Assembly: GCA_964527565.1 (NCBI GenBank)
Contig: CAZGOY010000042.1
Location: 1 to 29,343, forward strand
DNA: 29,343 bases
Origin: JAGXQV01 sp964527565
GTDB lineage: Bacteria; Pseudomonadota; Gammaproteobacteria; Burkholderiales; Sulfuricellaceae
Direction of reading: 5' to 3'
A program made the position numbers and the translations under genes. The notes beneath the pieces were generated by a model. That model saw nothing but the letters and a program-made list of their open reading frames with translations, ran no database searches and was not told the DNA's origin. Below are positions 9,263 through 16,391 of this stretch, in pieces; position 1 is the first letter of the stretch; each line of letters starts with the position of its first letter.

Positions 9263-10981
9263 CTAGCGCTGCCGCTGGATATCCGGCAACGCCTTTTCCA
9301 GCGCTTCCCGGCGCGTGCGGCAATGGCAGCCAGCGGCCAGCTGGCCGAGAATGCCATGCTTCTCCAGCATGGTCATCACCTGCACATACTCACCGCAGAG
9401 AAACACCTGTCGGCCGCTAGCCTGAGTGCGCTGGATCATGTCTTCGATGGCGCGTGCAGTCGTGTAGTCGATCGACGGCACATCGCTCAAATCCAGCACC
9501 AGGGTTTGGTATTCCTCGAAATCCGCCAGGCGGCGCACCATGTCCTTGGCCGCGCCGAAACTCATCGGCCCGCCGGGATGAAACAGCAGGATGTCGCCAT
9601 GGGCGGCCGCCAGCAGTTCGCGCTCCCGTGGCGACAACGGCGCCTCTTCGTGCGGCTCGGTGATGGCGGTGATGCTGGCCAGTTGCATGTCGGTAACGCG
9701 CTTCATGAAGACGAAGCTCGCCATGATCATACCGATGGCCACGGCGGTGATGAGATCGACGAATACCGTGAGAAACAGCACCGTGAACATCATCACCACC
9801 CCAGCCTTGGGCGCGTGGCGCAGGCGCCGCAGGTAGTCCCAGTCGATGATGTCGGTGCCTACCTTCACCAGAATTCCCGCCAGTACCGCGTGCGGCACAA
9901 ATTTGGCGAAGCCGCCCGCTCCCAGCACTACCGCCAGCAGTACCACGGCATGCAGTGCGCCGGAGAGCGGCGTCTGACCACCCGCACGCACGTTAACCAC
10001 GGTGCGCATGGTGGCGCCCGCGCCGGGCAGGCCACCAAGCAGGCCGGAAGCCATGTTGCCGATGCCCTGGCCGACCAGTTCGCGGTCGGACTGGTGGTAG
10101 GTACGGGTGATGTTGTCCGCCACCAGCGAAGTCAGCAGGGAATCGATGGAGCCCAGCACCGCCAGCATCAGGGCGGATTTGAGCATGTGCGCAGCCAGCG
10201 TCAGATCGATAGTGGGAAAATGAATATCCGGCAAGCCGGTGGGAATGTCCCCCAGAATGCTGGTCTGGCCGAGGAAATACAAGGTCTTGCCTTCCACTTC
10301 GCGCAGGCTGACCTCGCCGCCGGAAATCAGGTACAGCGCGGCGCTACAGGCCAGCAGCGCCAGCAAGGGGGCGGGCACGATGCGGTTCAAACGCTTGGGC
10401 CACAGGTACACCAGCGCCAGCGTCGCAATGCCCAGGGCGGCGGCTTGCGGCACCATGCCGACAAACACCTGCGGCAATCCTTGGGCGGCGGCCAGGGGGC
10501 CGGATTCACCGGCCTGCCCGAGCAGCGGCCCCAGTTGCAGCAGAATGATGATGACGCCGATGCCGGTCATGAAGCCGGAGATGACCGGCGCAGGCACCAG
10601 ATTGATGTATTTGCCCAGCCGGAGGACGCCGAATGCGATCTGAAAGGCCCCGCCCAGCATCACCACGGTAAAGGCCAGCGCCGCGCCACGCCCCGGATCG
10701 TCGGGGAACATCCCGGTGTATTGCATGAACACCGCCGCCATCACCACCGTCATCGGGCCGGTGGGGCCGGATACCTGCGCCGGGGTGCCGCCGAACAGCG
10801 CCGCGAACAGCCCGACACAAATCGCGCCATACAGCCCGGCTACCGGCCCCGCCCCGGATGAGACGCCAAACGCCAGCGCCAGCGGCAACGCCACCACCGC
10901 CGCCGTGATGCCGCCAAAAATGTCTCCGCGCAGATTATTGAAATGCAAACCGTGAACGATTCGTGCCGCCATATTGTTCAT
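9263..10981 (-). CDS. SulP-family inorganic anion transporter with STAS domain
   Basis: A second SulP carrier, of 572 residues. The membrane core starts near residue 18 (GGITAAVVALPLALAFGVSSGAGPVAGLYGAI), contains the anion-site region GGTPAQVSGPTGPMTVVMAA, and keeps the usual short linker (LGDIPTGLPDIHFP). A STAS domain lies at about 455-565, with LVLDLSDVPSIDYTTARAIEDMI covering the usual phosphorylation/nucleotide loop. Family members transport bicarbonate or sulfate, and bicarbonate would suit an autotroph, but this is inference. I start at 10981 (MNNMAARIVHG). The longer open frame overlaps ampD antisense-free coding and is not family-like. It begins one nucleotide after the ampD stop, so it is probably co-transcribed with ampD. 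Confidence 0.9.
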   Translation of the reverse strand: MNNMAARIVHGLHFNNLRGDIFGGITAAVVALPLALAFGVSSGAGPVAGLYGAICVGLFAALFGGTPAQVSGPTGPMTVVMAAVFMQYTGMFPDDPGRGAALAFTVVMLGGAFQIAFGVLRLGKYINLVPAPVISGFMTGIGVIIILLQLGPLLGQAGESGPLAAAQGLPQVFVGMVPQAAALGIATLALVYLWPKRLNRIVPAPLLALLACSAALYLISGGEVSLREVEGKTLYFLGQTSILGDIPTGLPDIHFPTIDLTLAAHMLKSALMLAVLGSIDSLLTSLVADNITRTYHQSDRELVGQGIGNMASGLLGGLPGAGATMRTVVNVRAGGQTPLSGALHAVVLLAVVLGAGGFAKFVPHAVLAGILVKVGTDIIDWDYLRRLRHAPKAGVVMMFTVLFLTVFVDLITAVAIGMIMASFVFMKRVTDMQLASITAITEPHEEAPLSPRERELLAAAHGDILLFHPGGPMSFGAAKDMVRRLADFEEYQTLVLDLSDVPSIDYTTARAIEDMIQRTQASGRQVFLCGEYVQVMTMLEKHGILGQLAAGCHCRTRREALEKALPDIQRQR

Positions 10982-10982
10982 C

Positions 10983-11579
10983 TTAAAAACCTCGGTTGGA
11001 TAGGCTGGGGGAAAGTAGCTTGTCGCCGTCCCGGCGGGCAGGCAGCATGCTGAGATAGCGCGGCCAGTCGAAATGCGGGCCGGGGTCGGTCTTGCGCACC
11101 GGGGCAATGTCGGCGTGCCCGGCAATGTCCTCCAGCGGATAGACCTCGCGCAGCGCCCGCGTCAGCTCCGCCAGTTTTTCATATTGCGCATCGGTGAACG
11201 CTTCCTCGTCGCAGCCTTCCAGCTCGACGCCGATGGAGAAATCGTTGCAGCGCGGACGCTCGCGCCAGGACGACACCCCGGCATGCCAGGCGCGCCGGTT
11301 GCAGGAGGCGAACTGGATAATCTCGCCGTCGCGGCGGATGAGGAAATGCGCCGACACCCGCAGATCGGCGATGAGAGTGAAATAGGGATGTCGGCCGACA
11401 TCCAGCCGGTTGGTGAAAAAATCGATGATGTCGCCGCTGCCATACTCGCGCGGCGGCAGGCTGATGCTGTGAATCACCAGCAAGGGGATTTCCAGCTCCA
11501 GCTCGGGCGGGCGGTCGTCGCAATTGGGGGTGGGGATGAAGCGCACCCCCTGAAGGAATCCTGAAGAATCGATTTTCAT
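10983..11579 (-). CDS. ampD: 1,6-anhydro-N-acetylmuramyl-L-alanine amidase AmpD
   Basis: This cytoplasmic zinc amidase cleaves the lactyl-amide bond of anhydro-muropeptides during cell-wall recycling. Its 198 residues form one Amidase_2 domain. Zinc ligands matching E. coli His34, His154 and Asp164 are His37 (LLVIHSIS), His155 (IAGHADIAP) and Asp165 (RKTDPGPHFDW), with Lys163 in the catalytic loop. The N-terminal FIPTPNCDDRPP and the AWHAG motif are also typical. The family is normally about 180-200 residues, so the gene is full length. It is co-oriented with, and 1 nt from, the SulP gene downstream. Confidence 0.95.
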   Translation of the reverse strand: MKIDSSGFLQGVRFIPTPNCDDRPPELELEIPLLVIHSISLPPREYGSGDIIDFFTNRLDVGRHPYFTLIADLRVSAHFLIRRDGEIIQFASCNRRAWHAGVSSWRERPRCNDFSIGVELEGCDEEAFTDAQYEKLAELTRALREVYPLEDIAGHADIAPVRKTDPGPHFDWPRYLSMLPARRDGDKLLSPSLSNRGF

Positions 11580-11670
11580 GACACGTCGTTTGGCGGTGAG
11601 ATGCGCGATTCTACCCGTTCAGTGCCATTTCTTCTTTTTTTCCGTTTTTCCCCATGCAGTGGCAGCCAGT

Positions 11671-11997
11671 TCACACATGTGCATGTTGTGCGCTGTTGTG
11701 CCCCAATGGCTGAATCGCCAGCCGCATGCCCATGGCTTTGAGGATGGCCGATAAGGTTTTGAGCTCGGGGTTGCCTTTTTCAGAGAGGGTACGGTACAGG
11801 GTATGCGCATTGACGTCCGCCTGCCGTGCCACCTCCTGCACGCCGCCAAAGGCTTTACTCAGGGTGCGTAGGGCCAGCATCAGGTCGGTTTCGTCGCCAT
11901 CCTCCAGCACGGAATTGAGATAATCAGCGGCCAACTCCGGGGATTTACGGAACATTTCGACCGACGCCTCCTCATGGGTTCGATGTGTATTAGCCAT
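11671..11997 (-). CDS. HigA-like HTH antitoxin (addiction-module antidote family)
   Basis: This 108-residue protein is of the putative addiction-module antidote family (TIGR02684-like). The helix-turn-helix is at about residues 53-75 (VQEVARQADVNAHTLYRTLS), followed by the conserved tail NPELKTLSAILKAMGMRLAIQPL. It is encoded immediately after its toxin with an 8-nt overlap, the toxin-first order usual for this pair. It should bind the toxin and repress the shared promoter. A polypyrimidine stretch after its end (about 11625-11650) is not a clear terminator. Confidence 0.88.
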   Translation of the reverse strand: MANTHRTHEEASVEMFRKSPELAADYLNSVLEDGDETDLMLALRTLSKAFGGVQEVARQADVNAHTLYRTLSEKGNPELKTLSAILKAMGMRLAIQPLGHNSAQHAHV

Positions 11998-12313
11998 TTC
12001 TTTCCTCCCAATCCTTTAATAACTTCACCGCCCGCTCAATGTCGCGGCTCTGTGATTTCTTGTCGCCACCGCTGGCCAGCAGAATCACCTGGTTGCCCAC
12101 GTGAGCATAGTAAACGCGATAGCCAGCACCCACGTCTATCCTGATTTCCAAGATACCTTCGCGCAAAGATTTGCAGTCACCAAACAAGCCCACCTCCATG
12201 CGAGCAACACGTTTGATGATCGCCACCTTGGCTACCCTGTCACGCAAAGAATCGAGCCAGTCCTGATACATATCAATCCCGGATTCATCAAGGTAGTGAA
12301 GAATTTCGTACAT
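11990..12313 (-). CDS. RelE/HigB-superfamily toxin (Gp49-like)
   Basis: This 107-residue toxin of the phage-derived Gp49-like/HigB group (TIGR02683-like) is probably a ribosome-dependent mRNA interferase. Family features are DWLDSLRDRVAKVAIIKRVARMEVGLFGDCKSL and GAGYRVYYAHVGNQVILLASGGDKKSQSRDIERA. It is full length and followed by its HTH antitoxin with an 8-nt overlap. No Shine-Dalgarno sequence precedes the ATG, and the candidate promoter would place transcription start on or next to the ATG, so a leaderless message is possible. Confidence 0.9.
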   Translation of the reverse strand: MYEILHYLDESGIDMYQDWLDSLRDRVAKVAIIKRVARMEVGLFGDCKSLREGILEIRIDVGAGYRVYYAHVGNQVILLASGGDKKSQSRDIERAVKLLKDWEERNG

Positions 12314-12348
12314 GTTTACATGTTAGCTTTAAGGCGAATGTGGCGCAA
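12311..12348 (-). promoter_or_regulatory. candidate promoter/operator of the HigB-HigA-like module
   Basis: On the minus strand TTGCGC (12343-12348) and TAACAT (12320-12325) are separated by 17 bp. The -10 overlaps the imperfect palindrome CATGTAAACATG (12311-12322), which includes the toxin ATG. An operator over the -10 would suit autoregulation by the antitoxin. The -35 match is poor. Confidence 0.35.
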
Positions 12349-12383
12349 CATTGCTTTCTGCCACTCGCCAGCACCGGCGGTTG

Positions 12384-12589
12384 ATGCCTTCGGTTGAAAT
12401 CGTCGTCGCCGACGCCGGCCCGTCAATCACCCTAGCCGCGCCATCTTGCGCAACCGGTGATCGGCGCGGTTGGCCTGCTATTGCTGGCCGAGTTGCGCCC
12501 CCTTCTGGACACCCTGGTTGCCCCCGGCTATTTCCTGGGCTCCGATCTCGTCGCCGCAGCCCTGCGCCAGGCGGAGAATAGGAATGGCA
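12384..12589 (+). pseudogene. remnant of a DUF3368 (PIN-like) toxin gene
   Basis: Two pieces of one family lie in different frames. The first, from 12384, reads MPSVEIVVADAGPSITLAA, the PIN-like start with its catalytic Asp. The second, from about 12454 in the next frame, reads VIGAVGLLLLAELRPLLDTLVAPGYFLGSDLVAAALRQAEN, the C-terminal half of DUF3368 proteins. The middle ~80 residues are missing, and a short internal stretch after LLLLA also looks deleted. It cannot make an active nuclease. No antitoxin gene is visible next to it. Confidence 0.62.
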
Positions 12590-12866
12590 AGGCCCGCCGC
12601 TGCGGGGGCCGCCATGAAGCTTTCTTCCCCCCCCCGTCAGGCTGTGGTTGGGCGTTTGCACCCGCCAGAGGCGCGCTCGTCCGCATGGGACGCAGAAGCC
12701 TTCAAAGCGCCGATTCAGTCGGAATTTCTACGCTGGATCGGCGCATCAAGGGTCGCCGGAGCGCTCATTTCCTCCTGGCCCAATGCCTTCGTTCCATGTC
12801 CGTCGGTTGACTTCCCCTTCCGCAACTTTACAATCCCCATAATCAACCGCTTGTCCCCGCAGTTCA

Positions 12867-12952
12867 GTCCAACGAGGTTTATCCGCCGCCAATAAAGTTC
12901 GGTGGCTCTCGCAGGCTTGGGCGGGGCGGCGGATAAACGCTATTCGTTAGCC
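12867..12952 (+). other. attC-like integron recombination site 1
   Basis: The site starts with the R''-type box GTCCAAC (12867-12873) and ends with GTTAGCC (12946-12952), close to the consensus RYYYAAC ... GTTRRRY; the last R is not matched. Between them is a perfect 14-bp inverted repeat, GTTTATCCGCCGCC (12877-12890) and GGCGGCGGATAAAC (12925-12938). The 86-bp length and long imperfect palindrome fit attC. The left box lies in a ~270-nt stretch (12590-12866) in which I recognise no gene. Confidence 0.68.
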
Positions 12953-12985
12953 CCAACTAGCACACTGATTAATCACCATCTTTCA

Positions 12986-13468
12986 ATGTCGAAACTAAAC
13001 TTAACCGAACGAGTTGAATTGCTCAAAGCCGCTCGTAGACCTTACCTGGATTTCCTGCGGAACCTAACCCCACAGATATTATTGGCCAGCCTAGCTTGGA
13101 TAGTTATGGCGAAGCTTGACTTCGGTCGCGTGGATTTTGATAACGCCATTCCAACGCTTAGTTTCTTTACCTTCTTGGTGGCGTTCATTGCTGCGTTTGT
13201 CGCGAACTCGACACTTCTCTACGAGGACGCATTCGCTGAATTACGTCAATGGCAATTGCTCCAACACAAGCAGTTCAAAGAAGTTGGACTCAGCGGCTTT
13301 GCTTTCGGAAAGGCTATGTGGGTAGCTGTGTGGCGAGAGAGATTTGCTGAACTAATCACGTATCTCTACATGATCTTCTTCCTGCAGGTTGTGCTTGGCG
13401 GAGTGGTAGTCGCGTCAATAGTGTCAGCAGCTAATTTCTTGCGTATCACCAACTCAAATGGGGGCTAG
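12986..13468 (+). CDS. hypothetical membrane protein encoded in an integron-type cassette
   Basis: I do not recognise a family. From the ATG at 12986 (MSKLNLTERVELLKAARR) the protein has 160 residues. A charged amphipathic N-terminus is followed by hydrophobic helices at about 33-49 and 61-82, a charged middle (FAELRQWQLLQHKQFKEVG) and a third helix near 127-150. A frame from 12902 would run through the attC palindrome and is rejected. The base composition is lower in GC than the surrounding chromosome. The gene lies exactly between two attC-like sites, in the orientation of a cassette gene, with its stop 18 nt before the next attC. Confidence 0.7.
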   Translation: MSKLNLTERVELLKAARRPYLDFLRNLTPQILLASLAWIVMAKLDFGRVDFDNAIPTLSFFTFLVAFIAAFVANSTLLYEDAFAELRQWQLLQHKQFKEVGLSGFAFGKAMWVAVWRERFAELITYLYMIFFLQVVLGGVVVASIVSAANFLRITNSNGG

Positions 13469-13485
13469 GCTTGCGCACATAAACG

Positions 13486-13548
13486 GCCTAACGATTAAGG
13501 TTAGATCGTGATCGCGAAGCGAGCCACGATCTGAACCGGTTGTTGGAC
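13486..13548 (+). other. attC-like integron recombination site 2
   Basis: The boxes are GCCTAAC (13486-13492) and GTTGGAC (13542-13548), both full matches to RYYYAAC/GTTRRRY. The stem is AGATCGTG (13503-13510) with CACGATCT (13525-13532). It extends outward through GGTT pairing with AACC across a single unpaired G at 13533, the extrahelical base typical of attC. The 63-bp size is within the known range. It follows the cassette gene by 18 nt. Confidence 0.75.
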
Positions 13549-13783
13549 AAGCCCGGTTTCTGACGGCATGGATTCCCCTGGAAATATCTTTTTGCATTTC
13601 ACCGCGCCCAAGGGTCTTCAGCGGCGGAAGCCCGTCTGGAACGGGTGTTGCACACCGTCATTGCGACGGCGCGGCGCTTGATTCAGCGGTTTTAGCGGTC
13701 AAATCAGCGGCTTTTGCCTGTTTTTTGGCCGAGCGTGCCCGTTGCGCCCGAATGCGCTCAGCGTGACGCCGGGCTGAGACGGC

Positions 13784-13945
13784 TTACATTTCCGCCATCC
13801 CGGCAAAGCCCGAAGCGGGCGGTCGATGCTCCGCCGACGGGGCCCGTCTTCTCACGACCCGCATCGGCGCACCGCAACACGTGCACAGAAACGGCGGACG
13901 CGGCTTCATCCACGTCGGGTTCGTGCCGCCGGGAACCTTAAGTTC
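13784..13945 (-). pseudogene. possible transposase C-terminal fragment (IS91-like zinc motif)
   Basis: The minus strand has an open stretch of 53 codons plus TAA with no start codon. It reads ELKVPGGTNPTWMKP..., then PPFLCTCCGAPMRVVRR and a tail ending MAEM. The C-x-C-C-G-x-P-M-R pattern resembles the C-terminal end of IS91/IS801-type transposases. The assignment rests on this one motif, and part of the stretch coincides with the arm of attC-like site 3. The rest of the 13549-13871 gap shows nothing I recognise. Confidence 0.3.
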
Positions 13946-13995
13946 GAGGCGACCTGTGCGAAAAGCCGCGCAGGCCGCTCACTTCCACGTTGGGC
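13872..13995 (+). other. weaker attC-like site 3
   Basis: The right box GTTGGGC (13989-13995) matches GTTRRRY. The left side has only CGCAAC (13873-13878) without a full RYYYAAC box. CGCGGCTT (13899-13906) pairs with AAGCCGCG (13963-13970), and the flanks beyond are partly complementary out to CAAC/GTTG. The length of 124 bp is within the attC range. The yefM-yoeB module begins 78 nt after it, where the next cassette should be. Confidence 0.38.
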
Positions 13996-14019
13996 CTCTT
14001 GAAGCACTCGCATAACCGC

Positions 14020-14047
14020 TTGACAGGCGTACGCGATAGCGTACCAT
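14020..14047 (+). promoter_or_regulatory. promoter with embedded operator for yefM-yoeB
   Basis: A consensus -35 TTGACA (14020-14025) is followed after 16 bp by TACCAT (14042-14047). Between and over them is a perfect inverted repeat, GTACGC (14029-14034), GATA, GCGTAC (14039-14044). The placement suits autorepression by the YefM-YoeB complex. TTs in the leader lead into an AAGGAG ribosome site at 14061-14066. Confidence 0.6.
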
Positions 14048-14072
14048 TTAGGCTTCTTTGAAGGAGCACGAA

Positions 14073-14315
14073 ATGAACACACTTACCGCCAGCGAAGCTC
14101 GCGCTAACCTGTACCGTCTCATTGATCAAACGGTAGAGTCTCATGAACCAATCATCATTTCCGGAAAACGCAGCAGCGCCGTGCTGCTCTCCGCTGAAGA
14201 TTGGAGCGCAATTCAGGAAACCTTGTACCTGTTGGCCGTGCCTGGCATGCGCGAGTCCATTAAAGCTGGTATGGCCGAGCCCCTCGCAAAAAGTTCGAAG
14301 GCGCTTAAGTGGTGA
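14073..14315 (+). CDS. yefM: Phd/YefM-family antitoxin
   Basis: This 80-residue antitoxin opens MNTLTASEARANLYRLIDQTVESHEPIIISGKRSSAVLLSAEDW, the canonical YefM DNA-binding and dimer domain, followed by the toxin-binding tail. I take the ATG at 14073, placed after AAGGAG (14061-14066), over an in-frame ATG at 14058. The gene overlaps yoeB by 7 nt. It should neutralise YoeB and repress the promoter just upstream. Its position right after attC-like site 3, with its own promoter, is typical of toxin-antitoxin cassettes in integrons. Confidence 0.93.
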   Translation: MNTLTASEARANLYRLIDQTVESHEPIIISGKRSSAVLLSAEDWSAIQETLYLLAVPGMRESIKAGMAEPLAKSSKALKW

Positions 14316-14575
14316 GTTGGGAAATTGTCTATGCCAAGCAAGCAATGAAGGACGCAAAGAAGCTTGCTGCAAGTGGACTTAAATCGAAGGCACAAGAATT
14401 GCTCGCGATTCTTGCCGACGATCCATTTCAAAATCCACCACCCTTCGAAAAGTTGGTCGGTGACCTTGCTGGCGCGTACTCGCGCCGCATCAACATTCAG
14501 CACCGAATTGTGTACGAGGCCTTTACCAAAGAGAAAGTGGTTCGTGTCTTACGCATGTGGACACACTATGAGTGA
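14309..14575 (+). CDS. yoeB: YoeB-family mRNA interferase toxin
   Basis: This RelE-superfamily toxin of 88 residues cleaves mRNA on the ribosome. Family features are WEIVYAKQAMKDAKKL, NPPPFEKLVGDLAGAYSRRIN and the C-terminal catalytic HRIVYEA...RVLRMWTHYE. The catalytic His and terminal Tyr match YoeB. The start is GTG at 14309, overlapping the antitoxin end; GTG at 14312 is an alternative. It is intact. A transposase fragment begins 3 nt after its stop, so any attC that once followed it is gone. Confidence 0.93.
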   Translation: MVSWEIVYAKQAMKDAKKLAASGLKSKAQELLAILADDPFQNPPPFEKLVGDLAGAYSRRINIQHRIVYEAFTKEKVVRVLRMWTHYE

Positions 14576-14578
14576 GCA

Positions 14579-14680
14579 ATCATCCTGCTGGCCTACAGCC
14601 GTGGCATCGTCAGCAGCCGCAAGTTGAAGCCGCATGCCGCGAGAACGTGCTGTTCATCGCCGTTTCCGGCGATTCCCAAC
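14579..14680 (+). pseudogene. fragment of an IS1182-family transposase
   Basis: In one frame the bases read IILLAYSRGIVSSRK. After what looks like a single missing base near 14623 the next frame reads VEAACRENVLFIAVSGDSQP. Joined, this matches the conserved region of IS1182-type (DUF772/DDE) transposases. Both ends of the gene are missing. The fragment fills most of the space between yoeB and the end of hypX. Confidence 0.65.
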
Positions 14681-14695
14681 CCTGCGTTTCCGCGC

Positions 14696-16390
14696 TCACA
14701 AGATCGCCCGTCCTTCGGGTTCCCCATGCAGCGCCAGATGGCGCGGGGTGTGCGAGTGCGGCACGCGGTGGACGAAATGGTGGCGCGCTACGTGGTAGCT
14801 GGGGTCGAAGCCGTAGAAATTGAGCGTCATGTATTCCAGTTCTTCGCTACGGTAGGCTGCGAGTGGCTTTTCCGCTTCGTCGCGGGCGCGGCGTGCCTGT
14901 TTGGCTGCGAGTTGCGCGGCGTAGTCCGGCGCCTGCGCGAGGGCTTCGGCGAGGGCTTCGGTTTCCCTCAAGAAAGCCTCGGGCGCGGCGGCGAAACAGG
15001 CGTCGATCAGGCCCCATTCCCGTGCCTGGCGCGCGCCCACCGGCAGGCGGTTTTCGGTGATTTCCCGCGCCCGTGCGGCGCCCATCCGGCGCGGCAGCAG
15101 GTAGGTCCAGTATTCCGAGCCGTACAGGTTGCCCATCGCCTTGTAGTGGGGGTTGAATACCACGCCATCGCGCGCCACCACCCGGTCGGCGGCCAGCGCC
15201 AGGAATACCCCGCCCGCCCCGGCGTTGCCGCGCAGGGCGGCGAGGGTAAGCTTGCCGCCGGTTTCGAGGATGGCGCGCGCGAGATCGTTCATGGCGTTGA
15301 TGTTGCGCCAGGATTCGTCGGCGGGGCTGTCCGCCGCCTCGATCAGGTTGAGGTGAATGCCGTTGGACCAGAAATCCGCCCCGCCGGTCAGCACCAGCAC
15401 CCGCGTGTCGCGTTCCTGCGCCTGCTGCCAGGCGGCGCGCAGCCGTTCGCACTGGGCGCTTCCCATGGCGCCGTTGTAGAACTCGAAAGCCAGGTAGCCG
15501 ACACCGTTTTTTTCCGTATAGCGGATGTCCTCTCCGGCTGCGCCTTCCAGCTCGGGAATGCCGTCCAGCTTGCCCTGCAAGGCCAGCGTGGCGGGAAGCT
15601 TGAAGCTCGCTTCCGTGGCCGAGTGGATTTTGACGTGGCCGATCCACAGCGCGCCGTCCGCCGTGGCGCGGCACAGCGCGCCGCCGCACCGGGCGATCAG
15701 CGCGCCCGGTTCGCCGCGCAGCGCGCTTTCCGGGCGGGCGTCATAAAGGTAAAGCGGCACCCCGAGCATCTCGTCGAGCACGCCGGGTACCCCGTCGGCG
15801 GCGTGAATCTTGCGCAACACGGCTGCGGTATCGTCCCGCGCCCAATGAATGGCCCGGTCGTGCTGGCGCATGGGCGGACGCAGCCTGCCGCGCACTTGCG
15901 GGTCGGCAACATCGAGCGGCTGCGGCACGAAATGCCCGCCCGCGAATTTTTCCACCGCTTCCAGCACCGCCTGCGTTGCCGCTTCGGTGACCTCATTGCG
16001 GTACAGGCTGCTTTTGCGGGCCAGGCGCATGGGAAAGCGCGCTTCCGCCCAGATGTCGCCGCCATCCATTTCGGCATTGGCCTGGAGCACGGTAACGCCC
16101 CATTCCCGCTCCCCTTCGAGAATCGCCCAGTCCAGCGCCGAGGGGCCGCGGTCGCCGCGAATGCCGGGGTGCACTACCAGGCACACCTGTTTCTTCCACA
16201 CGCTTTCGGGAATCGCGCGCTTGAGAAAAGGGGCGATGATGAGGTCGGGACGCCACTGCGCCACGGCTTCTGCGGTCACCGCGTCATGGATGTCGAATTC
16301 GACGGAAACGGCGTGACCCGCCTCCCGGAGTTCGATGAACAGGCGTTGCGAGAGGCTGTTGAAGGTGTGGCAGAGCAGCAGGATGCGCAT
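14696..16390 (-). CDS. hypX: hydrogenase maturation protein HypX (HoxX)
   Basis: HypX supplies carbon monoxide for the active-site iron of NiFe hydrogenases under aerobic conditions, using formyl-tetrahydrofolate via formyl-CoA. It has 564 residues. The N-terminal formyl-transferase-like domain (1 to ~270) carries HPGIRGDRGPSALDWAI, with His74 and Asp80, and GGDIWAEARFPM. The C-terminal enoyl-CoA hydratase/isomerase-like domain (~285-545) has the oxyanion region RGNAGAGGVFLALAADRVVA and the HypX signature YKAMGNLYGSEYWTYLLPRR. The length is normal for HypX. It starts one nucleotide after the HD-domain gene and is the last gene of the hyp operon. Its stop lies about 15 nt from transposase debris. 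Confidence 0.94.
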   Translation of the reverse strand: MRILLLCHTFNSLSQRLFIELREAGHAVSVEFDIHDAVTAEAVAQWRPDLIIAPFLKRAIPESVWKKQVCLVVHPGIRGDRGPSALDWAILEGEREWGVTVLQANAEMDGGDIWAEARFPMRLARKSSLYRNEVTEAATQAVLEAVEKFAGGHFVPQPLDVADPQVRGRLRPPMRQHDRAIHWARDDTAAVLRKIHAADGVPGVLDEMLGVPLYLYDARPESALRGEPGALIARCGGALCRATADGALWIGHVKIHSATEASFKLPATLALQGKLDGIPELEGAAGEDIRYTEKNGVGYLAFEFYNGAMGSAQCERLRAAWQQAQERDTRVLVLTGGADFWSNGIHLNLIEAADSPADESWRNINAMNDLARAILETGGKLTLAALRGNAGAGGVFLALAADRVVARDGVVFNPHYKAMGNLYGSEYWTYLLPRRMGAARAREITENRLPVGARQAREWGLIDACFAAAPEAFLRETEALAEALAQAPDYAAQLAAKQARRARDEAEKPLAAYRSEELEYMTLNFYGFDPSYHVARHHFVHRVPHSHTPRHLALHGEPEGRAIL

Positions 16391-16391
16391 G

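Noticed and set aside
8313..9323. 336-codon minus-strand frame opposite the DASS carrier
   Set aside because: His/Gln-rich shadow with no family resemblance.
9323..10861. 512-codon plus-strand frame opposite the second SulP gene
   Set aside because: His/Gln/Gly-rich low-complexity translation, antisense to a well-conserved transporter.
12647..12653. GTTGGGC box as the right end of another attC
   Set aside because: No AAC-type left box or inverted repeat within 130 bp upstream.
12902..12985. Earlier start for the cassette membrane protein
   Set aside because: It would translate the attC palindrome; the ATG at 12986 gives a sensible membrane protein N-terminus.
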